Assembly: GCF_041296385.1 (NCBI RefSeq)
Contig: NW_027183519.1
Coordinates: 124,001-188,000 of the forward strand
Length of the DNA stretch: 64,000 nucleotides
Direction: 5' to 3'
Source of the DNA: Aphelocoma coerulescens
Taxonomy: Eukaryota > Chordata > Aves > Passeriformes > Corvidae
Shown here: piece by piece, positions 1-9,314 of the stretch
Numbering within the stretch: position 1 is the first letter of the stretch
Layout: every line of letters begins with the position of its first letter
Made by a program: the position numbers and the translations under genes
Notes under the pieces: generated by a model
The model's database searches: none
The model's input: the letters and a program-made list of their open reading frames with translations, nothing else
What the model was told of the DNA's origin: nothing

Positions 1-111
1 CACTCTTTTGGACCAAAGTATATGAGCTGGTCTGTAAACAAATAAAGGAAGCTATTCTTCCCTGGAATTATGTCGTGATTCTTGCCGCCGTCCCTGAGGA
101 CAACAGCGACA
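1..111 (+). mobile_element. Solo-LTR-like insertion, array copy 1 (5' part outside window)
   Basis: This is the last 111 bp of the element described at 1216-1576. It contains AATAAA at 41-46 and ends GCGACA, followed directly by the AGAAATTA copy of the target duplication at 112-119. Confidence 0.6.
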
Positions 112-151
112 AGAAATTAGCCTTTGCAGAGACACTTTATCTGTCACTTAC

Positions 152-255
152 AATTCAGTATTTCTTGGCTCCAGAAAAAGGAATCTTGGCAGAGGTTCGG
201 ATGAAGTATCTGATGAGATGGAGCCGAGCGAGTACTGCTGGCTCCGTTCCCAGTC
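152..255 (-). CDS. RNF4-like exon b, array copy 1
   Basis: 104 bp, with acceptor CTACAG at 256-261 and donor GTAAGT at 146-151 (minus strand). It matches exon b at 6012-6115, where the exon type is described. Its downstream partner would lie left of the window. Confidence 0.5.
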
Positions 256-779
256 CTGTAGTGGGGTGAAAATGGAGACAGATTAGGATCTGCTTGAAGC
301 CACTCCGTCCTGCTTCCCTGTTTCAGATCCCTGACTGGATTTGGGCTAGAACCTTTTCTTTCCCTCGTTAGCCCCCAAAAAGGCAACTTCTGCAGTCATA
401 GCCCTAAACACTTCATGTTAGATGAACAGTTCCTGAGGAACGCAAACCACAACTACAGGAATTTGGGGCAAAGAATTGCAGATAGCTGCTCTATTGGCAC
501 CAGGCAAACAGAACTTGGAATATGTGCAGTCTGTCAGTCAATGCTAGAACTACAAGGAACACACAGATCTGCCGGTGCCATCCTGACAAGGGCTTCTCCC
601 TCTAGGGATACCACCAAGAAGGGACGTGGAGGGACGTGCAAGTTGGAGCTTCAGAGCAAGGGCTGTGCTTCCAGCCAGCTGCCCACAGCATCCCACCTAT
701 GACAACTGAGTTGTGCAGCTCCCCTTCTCTCCCCTCCCTTCCCACAAATCTGAAAAGACAACAACATGTGGATCCTCAC

Positions 780-834
780 CTCTGCGTTGTCATCCTCCCT
801 AGTTGGAGTGCTAACAAGACCTCCTGGCGGTTCA
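780..834 (-). CDS. RNF4-like exon a, array copy 1
   Basis: 55 bp, with acceptor CCCTCTAG directly above 834 and donor GTGAGG directly below 780 (minus strand). It matches exon a at 6640-6694 and pairs with exon b at 152-255 across a 524-nt intron. Confidence 0.48.
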
Positions 835-1215
835 CTAGAGGGAGCAGAACCAGAAGAACATGCAGCCGTCAATTTCACAGTGCACAGAGGGTTACCAAGA
901 CATAAAATTGCAGAAATCAGAACACCCCCTTAGTCTCAGTTAGCAACATCCCAGCCCAGAAACACAGCCCGTGCAAGAGCTTTAATGTACTGCAAGCATT
1001 TCAGTCTGTCGCTATCCATAATGTAAGAAACATTCAAGAATGACTTCCTGAATGGAGAAGGAAGGTTTCTCCTGGATTTTGCTGGGTTTAGGGCTTTCTT
1101 TTCCATTACTTCTCTTCCAGACAGACCACTATGTTCAAGTCAGAATTCTTCAAGCAGAATCAAGCAAAACCCAAAAGATTGGCAAAATCCTGTGTCAACT
1201 GTATATCAGAAATTA

Positions 1216-1576
1216 TGGATGCTGAGAAAGGCTAGCAGAGAGATTTTTTGAGCTTTTTGCACCCTCTTGTGAAAGTCTCTGTTCTCACGCAAACTAGCTG
1301 AGAAACCGTTTGCTATTTTGTAAATTATTTTTGCAGGTGCAGGTTGTTGGGGAATACTGTGGATATTGTTATGGCTCATTGAGAATAGTATTTTGAGAAT
1401 GGGTGTTGTAGCATTCAGCCAATCATTCTAGGAGGTGGATGGTCAAAGGACCAATGACCTCCAGCCACTCTTTTGGACCAAAGTATATGAGCTGGTCTGT
1501 AAACAAATAAAGGAAGCTATTCTTCCCTGGAATTATGTCGTGATTCTTGCCGCCGTCCCTGAGGACAACAGCGACA
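1216..1576 (+). mobile_element. 361-bp solo-LTR-like insertion inside the tandem unit
   Basis: The insert begins TGGATGCTG and ends GCGACA, the TG...CA termini expected of an LTR. It is flanked by identical octamers AGAAATTA (1208-1215 and 1577-1584). A CCAAT box (AGCCAATCATT) near 1417 and a polyadenylation signal AATAAA at 1506-1511 give plus orientation. The diverged copy at 7069-7076 has a single AGAAATTA in the same sequence context and lacks the insert, so it records the empty site. The element sits in the intron between exon b and the next exon a of the minus-strand RNF4-like gene, 40 nt from the exon b donor. An 8-bp duplication is longer than the 4-6 bp usual for retroviruses. The class is therefore not certain. 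Confidence 0.65.
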
Positions 1577-1616
1577 AGAAATTAGCCTTTGCAGAGACAC
1601 TTTATCTGTCACTTAC

Positions 1617-1720
1617 AATTCAGTATTTCTTGGCTCCAGAAAAAGGAATCTTGGCAGAGGTTCGGATGAAGTATCTGATGAGATGGAGCCGAGCGAGTAC
1701 TGCTGGCTCCGTTCCCAGTC
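1617..1720 (-). CDS. RNF4-like exon b, array copy 2
   Basis: Same 104-bp exon as at 6012-6115, with both splice sites intact. The solo LTR lies just downstream in the following intron. Confidence 0.5.
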
Positions 1721-2244
1721 CTGTAGTGGGGTGAAAATGGAGACAGATTAGGATCTGCTTGAAGCCACTCCGTCCTGCTTCCCTGTTTCAGATCCCTGAC
1801 TGGATTTGGGCTAGAACCTTTTCTTTCCCTCGTTAGCCCCCAAAAAGGCAACTTCTGCAGTCATAGCCCTAAACACTTCATGTTAGATGAACAGTTCCTG
1901 AGGAACGCAAACCACAACTACAGGAATTTGGGGCAAAGAATTGCAGATAGCTGCTCTATTGGCACCAGGCAAACAGAACTTGGAATATGTGCAGTCTGTC
2001 AGTCAATGCTAGAACTACAAGGAACACACAGATCTGCCGGTGCCATCCTGACAAGGGCTTCTCCCTCTAGGGATACCACCAAGAAGGGACGTGGAGGGAC
2101 GTGCAAGTTGGAGCTTCAGAGCAAGGGCTGTGCTTCCAGCCAGCTGCCCACAGCATCCCACCTATGACAACTGAGTTGTGCAGCTCCCCTTCTCTCCCCT
2201 CCCTTCCCACAAATCTGAAAAGACAACAACATGTGGATCCTCAC

Positions 2245-2299
2245 CTCTGCGTTGTCATCCTCCCTAGTTGGAGTGCTAACAAGACCTCCTGGCGGTTCA
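2245..2299 (-). CDS. RNF4-like exon a, array copy 2
   Basis: Same 55-bp exon as at 6640-6694, with both splice sites intact. Confidence 0.48.
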
Positions 2300-2680
2300 C
2301 TAGAGGGAGCAGAACCAGAAGAACATGCAGCCGTCAATTTCACAGTGCACAGAGGGTTACCAAGACATAAAATTGCAGAAATCAGAACACCCCCTTAGTC
2401 TCAGTTAGCAACATCCCAGCCCAGAAACACAGCCCGTGCAAGAGCTTTAATGTACTGCAAGCATTTCAGTCTGTCGCTATCCATAATGTAAGAAACATTC
2501 AAGAATGACTTCCTGAATGGAGAAGGAAGGTTTCTCCTGGATTTTGCTGGGTTTAGGGCTTTCTTTTCCATTACTTCTCTTCCAGACAGACCACTATGTT
2601 CAAGTCAGAATTCTTCAAGCAGAATCAAGCAAAACCCAAAAGATTGGCAAAATCCTGTGTCAACTGTATATCAGAAATTA

Positions 2681-3041
2681 TGGATGCTGAGAAAGGCTAG
2701 CAGAGATATTTTTTGAGCTTTTTGCACCCTCTTGTGAAAGTCTCTGTTCTCACGCAAACTAGCTGAGAAACCGTTTGCTATTTTGTAAATTATTTTTGCA
2801 GGTGCAGGTTGTTGGGGAATACTGTGGATATTGTTATGGCTCATTGAGAATAGTATTTTGAGAATGGGTGTTGTAGCATTCAGCCAATCATTCTAGGAGG
2901 TGGATGGTCAAAGGACCAATGACCTCCAGCCACTCTTTTGGACCAAAGTATATGAGCTGGTCTGTAAACAAATAAAGGAAGCTATTCTTCCCCGGAATTA
3001 TGTCGTGATTCTTGCCGCCGTCCCTGAGGACAACAGCGACA
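2681..3041 (+). mobile_element. Solo-LTR-like insertion, array copy 3
   Basis: Same element and same AGAAATTA flanks as at 1216-1576. It was copied with the unit rather than inserted independently. Confidence 0.62.
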
Positions 3042-3081
3042 AGAAATTAGCCTTTGCAGAGACACTTTATCTGTCACTTAC

Positions 3082-3185
3082 AATTCAGTATTTCTTGGCT
3101 CCAGAAAAAGGAATCTTGGCAGAGGTTCGGATGAAGTATCTGATGAGATGGAGCCGAGCGAGTACTGCTGGCTCCGTTCCCAGTC
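3082..3185 (-). CDS. RNF4-like exon b, array copy 3
   Basis: Same 104-bp exon as at 6012-6115, with no coding change noticed. Confidence 0.5.
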
Positions 3186-3709
3186 CTGTAGTGGGGTGAA
3201 AATGGAGACAGATTAGGATCTGCTTGAAGCCACTCCGTCCTGCTTCCCTGTTTCAGATCCCTGACTGGATTTGGGCTAGAACCTTTTCTTTCCCTCGTTA
3301 GCCCCCAAAAAGGCAACTTCTGCAGTCATAGCCCTAAACACTTCATGTTAGATGAACAGTTCCTGAGGAACGCAAACCACAACTACAGGAATTTGGGGCA
3401 AAGAATTGCAGATAGCTGCTCTATTGGCACCAGGCAAACAGAACTTGGAATATGTGCAGTCTGTCAGTCAATGCTAGAACTACAAGGAACACACAGATCT
3501 GCCGGTGCCATCCTGACAAGGGCTTCTCCCTCTAGGGATACCACCAAGAAGGGACGTGGAGGGACGTGCAAGTTGGAGCTTCAGAGCAAGGGCTGTGCTT
3601 CCAGCCAGCTGCCCACAGCATCCCACCTATGACAACTGAGTTGTGCAGCTCCCCTTCTCTCCCCTCCCTTCCCACAAATCTGAAAAGACAACAACATGTG
3701 GATCCTCAC

Positions 3710-3764
3710 CTCTGCGTTGTCATCCTCCCTAGTTGGAGTGCTAACAAGACCTCCTGGCGGTTCA
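3710..3764 (-). CDS. RNF4-like exon a, array copy 3
   Basis: Same 55-bp exon as at 6640-6694, with no coding change noticed. Confidence 0.48.
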
Positions 3765-4145
3765 CTAGAGGGAGCAGAACCAGAAGAACATGCAGCCGTC
3801 AATTTCACAGTGCACAGAGGGTTACCAAGACATAAAATTGCAGAAATCAGAACATCCCCTTAGTCTCAGTTAGCAACATCCCAGCCCAGAAACACAGCCC
3901 GTGCAAGAGCTTTAATGTACTGCAAGCATTTCAGTCTGTCGCTATCCATAATGTAAGAAACATTCAAGAATGACTTCCTGAATGGAGAAGGAAGGTTTCT
4001 CCTGGATTTTGCTGGGTTTAGGGCTTTCTTTTCCATTACTTCTCTTCCAGACAGACCACTATGTTCAAGTCAGAATTCTTCAAGCAGAATCAAGCAAAAC
4101 CCAAAAGATTGGCAAAATCCTGTGTCAACTGTATTTTAGAAATTA

Positions 4146-4506
4146 TGGATGCTGAGAAAGGCTAGCAGAGATATTTTTTGAGCTTTTTGCACCCTCTTGT
4201 GAAAGTCTCTGTTCTCACGCAAACTAGCTGAGAAACCGTTTGCTATTTTGTAAATTATTTTTGCAGGTGCAGGTTGTTGGGGAATACTGTGGATATTGTT
4301 ATGGCTCATTGAGAATAGTATTTTGAGAATGGGTGTTGTAGCATTCAGCCAATCATTCTAGGAGGTGGATGGTCAAAGGACCAATGACCTCCAGCCACTC
4401 TTTTGGACCAAAGTATATGAGCTGGTCTGTAAACAAATAAAGGAAGCTATTCTTCCCCGGAATTATGTCGTGATTCTTGCCGCCGTCCCTGAGGACAACA
4501 GCGACA
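4146..4506 (+). mobile_element. Solo-LTR-like insertion, array copy 4
   Basis: Same element. The left flank reads TTTTAGAAATTA instead of TATCAGAAATTA, one of the few copy-specific changes. Confidence 0.62.
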
Positions 4507-4546
4507 AGAAATTAGCCTTTGGAGAGACACTTTATCTGTCACTTAC

Positions 4547-4650
4547 AATTCAGTATTTCTTGGCTCCAGAAAAAGGAATCTTGGCAGAGGTTCGGATGAA
4601 GTATCTGATGAGATGGAGCCGAGCGAGTACTGCTGGCTCCGTTCCCAGTC
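4547..4650 (-). CDS. RNF4-like exon b, array copy 4
   Basis: Same 104-bp exon as at 6012-6115. A CAGAGA to GGAGAGA change lies in the intron just beyond the donor, at about 4521. Confidence 0.5.
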
Positions 4651-5174
4651 CTGTAGTGGGGTGAAAATGGAGACAGATTAGGATCTGCTTGAAGCCACTC
4701 CGTCCTGCTTCCCTGTTTCAGATCCCTGACTGGATTTGGGCTAGAACCTTTTCTTTCCCTCGTTAGCCCCCAAAAAGGCAACTTCTGCAGTCATAGCCCT
4801 AAACACTTCATGTTAGATGAACAGTTCCTGAGGAACGCAAACCACAACTACAGGAATTTGGGGCAAAGAATTGCAGATAGCTGCTCTATTGGCACCAGGC
4901 AAACAGAACTTGGAATATGTGCAGTCTGTCAGTCAATGCTAGAACTACAAGGAACACACAGATCTGCCGGTGCCATCCTGACAAGGGCTTCTCCCTCTAG
5001 GGATACCACCAAGAAGGGACGTGGAGGGACGTGCAAGTTGGAGCTTCAGAGCAAGGGCTGTGCTTCCAGCCAGCTGCCCACAGCATCCCACCTATGACAA
5101 CTGAGTTGTGCAGCTCCCCTTCTCTCCCCTCCCTTCCCACAAATCTGAAAAGACAACAACATGTGGATCCTCAC

Positions 5175-5229
5175 CTCTGCGTTGTCATCCTCCCTAGTTG
5201 GAGTGCTAACAAGACCTCCTGGCGGTTCA
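5175..5229 (-). CDS. RNF4-like exon a, array copy 4
   Basis: Same 55-bp exon as at 6640-6694, with no coding change noticed. Confidence 0.48.
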
Positions 5230-5610
5230 CTAGAGGGAGCAGAACCAGAAGAACATGCAGCCGTCAATTTCACAGTGCACAGAGGGTTACCAAGACATAA
5301 AATTGCAGAAATCAGAACATCCCCTTAGTCTCAGTTAGCAACATCCCAGCCCAGAAACACAGCCCGTGCAAGAGCTTTAATGTACTGCAAGCATTTCAGT
5401 CTGTCGCTATCCATAATGTAAGAAACATTCAAGAATGACTTCCTGAATGGAGAAGGAAGGTTTCTCCTGGATTTTGCTGGGTTTAGGGCTTTCTTTTCCA
5501 TTACTTCTCTTCCAGACAGACCACTATGTTCAAGTCAGAATTCTTCAAGCAGAATCAAGCAAAACCCAAAAGATTGGCAAAATCCTGTGTCAACTGTATA
5601 TCAGAAATTA

Positions 5611-5971
5611 TGGATGCTGAGAAAGGCTAGCAGAGATATTTTTTGAGCTTTTTGCACCCTCTTGTGAAAGTCTCTGTTCTCACGCAAACTAGCTGAGAAA
5701 CCGTTTGCTATTTTGTAAATTATTTTTGCAGGTGCAGGTTGTTGGGGAATGCTGTGGATATTGTTATGGCTCATTGAGAATAGTATTTTGAGAATGGGTG
5801 TTTTAGCATTCAGCCAATCATTCTAGGAGGTGGATGGTCAAAGGACCAATGACCTCCAGCCACTCTTTTGGACCAAAGTATATGAGCTGGTCTGTAAACA
5901 AATAAAGGAAGCTATTCTTCCCTGGAATTATGTCGTGATTCTTGCCGCCGTCCCTGAGGACAACAGCGACA
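5611..5971 (+). mobile_element. Solo-LTR-like insertion, array copy 5
   Basis: Same element, with two private changes (GGAATGCTG and GGTGTTTTAG). It is the copy nearest the diverged units that lack the insertion. Confidence 0.62.
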
Positions 5972-6011
5972 AGAAATTAGCCTTTGCAGAGACACTTTAT
6001 CTGTCACTTAC

Positions 6012-6115
6012 AATTCAGTATTTCTTGGCTCCAGAAAAAGGAATCTTGGCAGAGGTTCGGATGAAGTATCTGATGAGATGGAGCCGAGCGAGTACTGCTG
6101 GCTCCGTTCCCAGTC
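6012..6115 (-). CDS. RNF4-like exon b, array copy 5 (reference copy)
   Basis: On the minus strand CTACAG precedes the exon and GTAAGT follows it. It starts in phase 0 with GAC TGG GAA and ends with two bases (TT) that need one more. The next exon a begins with T, giving Phe. The 34 codons begin DWERSQQYS, include a Ser/Thr/acidic patch (SISSDTSSEP) and a hydrophobic run (RFLFLEP), and end RNTE. It aligns codon for codon with the diverged exons at 7665-7768 and inside 7109-7273. Those keep an acidic patch (DDEEEPREND) like the one after the SUMO-interacting motifs of RNF4. All five array copies look identical. What is seen: open frame and splice sites. What is inferred: that it is spliced into an RNF4-like transcript. 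No function is assigned to this segment. Confidence 0.55.
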
Positions 6116-6639
6116 CTGTAGTGGGGTGAAAATGGAGACAGATTAGGATCTGCTTGAAGCCACTCCGTCCTGCTTCCCTGTTTCAGATCCCTGACTGGAT
6201 TTGGGCTAGAACCTTTTCTTTCCCTCGTTAGCCCCCAAAAAGGCAACTTCTGCAGTCATAGCCCTAAACACTTCATGTTAGATGAACAGTTCCTGAGGAA
6301 CGCAAACCACAACTACAGGAATTTGGGGCAAAGAATTGCAGATAGCTGCTCTATTGGCACCAGGCAAACAGAACTTGGAATATGTGCAGTCTGTCAGTCA
6401 ATGCTAGAACTACAAGGAACACACAGATCTGCCGGTGCCATCCTGACAAGGGCTTCTCCCTCTAGGGATACCACCAAGAAGGGACGTGGAGGGACGTGCA
6501 AGTTGGAGCTTCAGAGCAAGGGCTGTGCTTCCAGCCAGCTGCCCACAGCATCCCACCTATGACAACTGAGTTGTGCAGCTCCCCTTCTCTCCCCTCCCTT
6601 CCCACAAATCTGAAAAGACAACAACATGTGGATCCTCAC

Positions 6640-6694
6640 CTCTGCGTTGTCATCCTCCCTAGTTGGAGTGCTAACAAGACCTCCTGGCGGTTCA
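6640..6694 (-). CDS. RNF4-like exon a, array copy 5 (reference copy)
   Basis: The minus-strand acceptor is preceded by a strong pyrimidine tract (TTCTTCTGGTTCTGCTCCCTCTAG) and the donor is CAGAG/GTGAGG. The exon is 55 bp: one base completing a split codon, then 18 codons reading EPPGGLVSTP then TREDDNAE. It ends in phase 0, so exon b follows in frame. Exons a and b total 159 nt, so each added unit inserts 53 residues without a frame change. The diverged relative is the first third of the fused exon at 7109-7273. Its distance from any known domain makes it the weaker of the two exon calls. It could be an exon seen only in this lineage. Confidence 0.5.
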
Positions 6695-7108
6695 CTAGAG
6701 GGAGCAGAACCAGAAGAACATGCAGCCGTCAATTTCACAGTGCACAGAGGGTTACCAAGACATAAAATTGCAGAAATCAGAACATCCCCTTAGTCTCAGT
6801 TAGCAACATCCCAGCCCAGAAACACAGCCCGTGCAAGAGCTTTAATGTACTGCAAGCATTTCAGTCTGTCGCTATCCATAATGTAAGAAACATTCAAGAA
6901 TGACTTCCTGAATGGAGAAGGAAGGTTTCTCCTGGATTTTGCTGGGTTTAGGGCTTTCTTTTCCATTACTTCTCTTCCAGACAGACCACTATGTTCCAAA
7001 TCAGAATCCTTCACACAGAATCAAGCAGAATCCAACAGTTTGGCAAAATCCTGTGTCAACTGTATGTAAGAAATTACACTTTGGAGAGACACTTCATGTG
7101 TCACATAC

Positions 7109-7273
7109 CCATCGTTGTCTCTTGGCTCCTCTTCATTGTAACCTGCCCACAGCTCAGCTGAATTCTCTGCCTCCCTGGAACCAAGTGGAGACTGCTGGCT
7201 CTGCTCCCTGTCCTGCACCTCTGAGTTGTTGTCCTCCCTCGTCACAGGAATAGCAGGACCTGCTGGCCATGCA
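7109..7273 (-). CDS. RNF4-like fused exon a+b (diverged copy, intron lost)
   Basis: The minus-strand acceptor CCCTCTAG and donor GTATGT bound 165 bp, equal to 55 + 6 + 104. The two exons are joined by the hexamer GTGCAG, which supplies the first three bases of the lost intron's donor side and the last three of its acceptor side. It adds Val-Gln in frame. The fused frame is open and contains TREDNNSEVQDREQS and, near its end, NEEEPRDND. That acidic patch resembles the DDEE...RDRD segment of RNF4, which lies between the SUMO-interacting motifs and the RING. Phases match both neighbours: it takes two bases from exon 7665-7768 and gives two to the first array exon a. Confidence 0.58.
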
Positions 7274-7664
7274 CTAGAGGGAACAGAACCAGAAAGAACG
7301 TGCAGCCATTTATTTCACTGGGCACCAAGGGTTACCAACAAAGAAAACGGTGGTACTTAAAACCTATTGCCCTATTCTGATTAAGCAACATCCCAGCCCA
7401 GAAACACAACCACTGCAACAATTTCTATGTACTGCCAGCATTTCAGCATGTCGAGCCTTTCTCTTCTATACAATTATGGCTTCACAAACAGAGAAGAAAC
7501 GCTTCTGCTGGATTTTGCTGGGTTTATTTTAATTCTCTTCCAGGCAGGCCACTCTATTCCGGGTCTGAAGTATTTGCACAGAAGCCAAAAGCTTGGTAAA
7601 AACTTATTCCTACCACATATCTGAAGTTGGAGTTTAGATAGTAGATACTTTCTCTCTCACATAC

Positions 7665-7768
7665 CCATCATTTTCTCTTGGTTCCTCTTCATCATCCCTT
7701 GCCAGGGCCTCGGCTGAATTCTCTGATGCTCTGGAAGGATGTGGCTGCTGCTGGCTCTGCTCCCTGTC
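7665..7768 (-). CDS. RNF4-like exon b, oldest copy, acidic patch
   Basis: On the minus strand the acceptor is CCCTGCAG and the donor GATGG/GTATGT. The exon is 104 bp, exactly the length of array exon b. It starts in phase 0, as required by the end of the SIM exon at 9232. Its 34 codons begin DREQSQQQPHPSR, continue SENSAEALAR and end DDEEEPREND. In RNF4 a similar Ser/Asp/Glu-rich stretch separates the SUMO-interacting motifs from the RING domain. This is the least decayed copy and links the array to RNF4. Exon boundaries are confident by phase and length; expression is unknown. Confidence 0.62.
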
Positions 7769-7960
7769 CTGCAGGGCGATAGAAATGGAGGCACTTAGGA
7801 ACCACCCTGAACACTGTACTCCCTGCTCCCCTGTTTCAGTCCCTACTTGGATTGGGGCTGGAGCTGTTTCTTTCCCTCGTTCTCCCCCAAACTGGCTAAT
7901 TCACCTGAACACTGCTTAGTACATGAAGAGCTGCTGAAGACATAAAACCCCATACCCAAA

Positions 7961-8079
7961 GCTGCTCTTCAGGAGATAGCTCCCATGCTATGTTTGCTGC
8001 ATGTTTCTGCTTTGCACAGCAGCAGCGGCACCCCAAATTTGAGCAGACACACTGCCCTGTGGGCTGGATCAAAAATATT
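7961..8079. other. Intronic spacer, nothing recognised
   Basis: Sequence between the old unit copy and the candidate LTR. No exon-like or repeat signal was seen. Confidence 0.4.
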
Positions 8080-8758
8080 CTGAAACATGGATTTTAAAAG
8101 AAACATTAAGATTTTAGTTAAGGGATAGCTTTGTTGAAATTAGTTAAAGTAGATGGCCCAGCTGGAACTGATAAAGTGTTAATAAGTAGTTAAAGAGAGC
8201 CAGACCTGAAAGAAGTTTTTAGATGTAGGTAGCTAGTTGCCTGTCACTTTTCTATTTGTTTAGCTGTGCTTTTAACGAGAAACAGAAACCCTGATAAATA
8301 GATTCAAAGAAATGGAGACAATTTCTAATTTCCACCTCTGAGAGCCTATTCAGAAGTCACAAAAGGAGGAACTGGAAGTCCCCTAAGAGTGATTTGTATT
8401 GTCAAAAATCAGAAAGGTAGAAAGGTCAAAGTGAGGGAGAGTAGCTTTACTTCATCTTTTAAGACCACTCCCCAAATAAAGAGACAACCAACGCAATTCA
8501 AAGAACAAACTACGCATGCTTCATGACTTTCAAACTAAATACCATACGAAGAGGAGAATGGAAGGTGTCAATGTTATAAATATGCATTTGTATTTTGAAT
8601 ATTCAAGACCTCTTTAATTAAACAGACTCTGTGTTTGGCTAGTAATTTTGCAGTGCACATCAGGGAGCTATCCTGCACAGCTGCCTGGCACTGGAATAAA
8701 CATACACTTTCTGACTCTACTCTGTTAGAGAGTATATGTCCGTCTTAGTTGGGTGTCG
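8080..8758 (+). mobile_element. Candidate solo LTR (about 680 bp)
   Basis: The stretch ends in an LTR-like R/U5 region: AATAAA at 8695-8700, then a pyrimidine-rich run and GGGTGTCG. The pentamer ATATT occurs immediately before the start (8075-8079) and immediately after the end (8759-8763), which would fit a 5-bp target duplication. The left end reads CTGAAACATGG, not a clean TG. The general style is that of avian ERV LTRs, but the family was not identified and the boundaries are inferred. It lies in the long intron between the SIM exon and exon b of the RNF4-like gene, in the opposite orientation to that gene. Confidence 0.42.
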
Positions 8759-9231
8759 ATATTAGATCAATACCCATATTTTGGTAAATCAATTCCTTCC
8801 AAATAGAAGGGGAAAATTTAAAAAAGCAAACAAACGTGACTCTGTTAAAGGCTTCTTGGAATAAGGAACAGAACTAGTTTGCACCCCAGTAAGGTGCAGT
8901 TGTGTTTTACACCTCAGTGGGAGGGGTACCTTAAACTGATGTTGCAGCTAAAACACTTCTCATTTGAGAAGTCAAAGACTTCCTGTGGTCTCCTTTAAAT
9001 CACTGAAGCAACAACCTCTCTTAGGTTGTTCATCCCCTCTCTGCAAGCGATTCTCAGGGATGCTGATGTGTTCATGAGTGTGTTTGGGCTCGACTGGGAA
9101 CTGTGTCTAATGTGGTAAATCAGAGCCATGTTCCAACCTTTGAGGCCAGGGTACTTAGTAAGATGCCAGAAGACAGGCAAGAAAACTAATTTGACTGCAA
9201 GATGGAGGGGAGTGTGCCATTCACTACTTAC

Positions 9232-9314
9232 CACATCAGACTCATCGTCACTGATAACGATGACTTCAGGCTCAGAAGATTTGCCCGTGAGATCTATGAC
9301 GACTTCTTCATCAG
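9232..9314 (-). CDS. RNF4: RNF4-like exon with tandem SUMO-interacting motifs
   Basis: On the minus strand TTCTGTTTTTCAG precedes the exon and GTAAGT follows it. The 83-bp exon completes an Ala codon with the G left by the previous exon, then reads DEEVVIDLTGKSSEPEV and IVISDDESDV. VVIDLT and VIVISDD are classic SUMO-interacting motifs: a hydrophobic V/I/L core beside acidic residues and serines. Their order and spacing match RNF4, whose SIMs bind poly-SUMO chains so that the RING can ubiquitinate sumoylated substrates in the nucleus. It ends in phase 0, matching exon b at 7665-7768. The motifs are intact, so this exon shows no sign of decay. The RING part of the protein is not in the window. 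Confidence 0.82.

Larger units (their letters stand above)
1..6996. repeat. Tandem array of a 1,465-bp unit (about 4.8 copies, open to the left)
   Basis: The same sequence recurs at an exact 1,465-bp spacing, for example CACTCTTTTGGACC at 1, 1466, 2931, 4396 and 5861. Homogeneity ends at 6996, after which the sequence continues into diverged relatives. Only a handful of substitutions were noticed between copies (CCTGG/CCCGG near 1526/2991; GAGAGATT/GAGATATT near 1249/2706; AACACCCC/AACATCCC near 921/3851; GGAATACTG/GGAATGCTG near 5749), so the amplification is recent or homogenised. The unit is not a simple satellite. On the minus strand it contains two exon-like segments of an RNF4-like gene, two introns and an inserted solo LTR. 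The true copy number is unknown because the array continues beyond base 1. Confidence 0.97.
6997..7960 (-). repeat. Two diverged, shortened relatives of the tandem unit
   Basis: From 6997 the sequence stays recognisably similar to the unit but with many substitutions and deletions. Examples are the 7271-7345 stretch (compare 835-910), 7385-7600 (compare 925-1180) and 7640-7960 (compare 150-450). Neither relative has the solo LTR. One has also lost the 524-nt intron between exons a and b. These look like the ancestral state of the unit before LTR insertion and recent amplification. Confidence 0.8.

Noticed and set aside
1..6996. Plus- and minus-strand open frames of 75-99 codons repeated in every array unit taken as genes
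   Set aside because: They recur only because the unit recurs. They cross exon-intron boundaries or the solo LTR and match no family. The supported coding is the spliced exon pair on the minus strand.
1..6996. CRISPR array or centromeric satellite
   Set aside because: The unit is 1,465 bp with gene-derived content and splice sites, there are no short direct repeats with unique spacers, and the genome is vertebrate.
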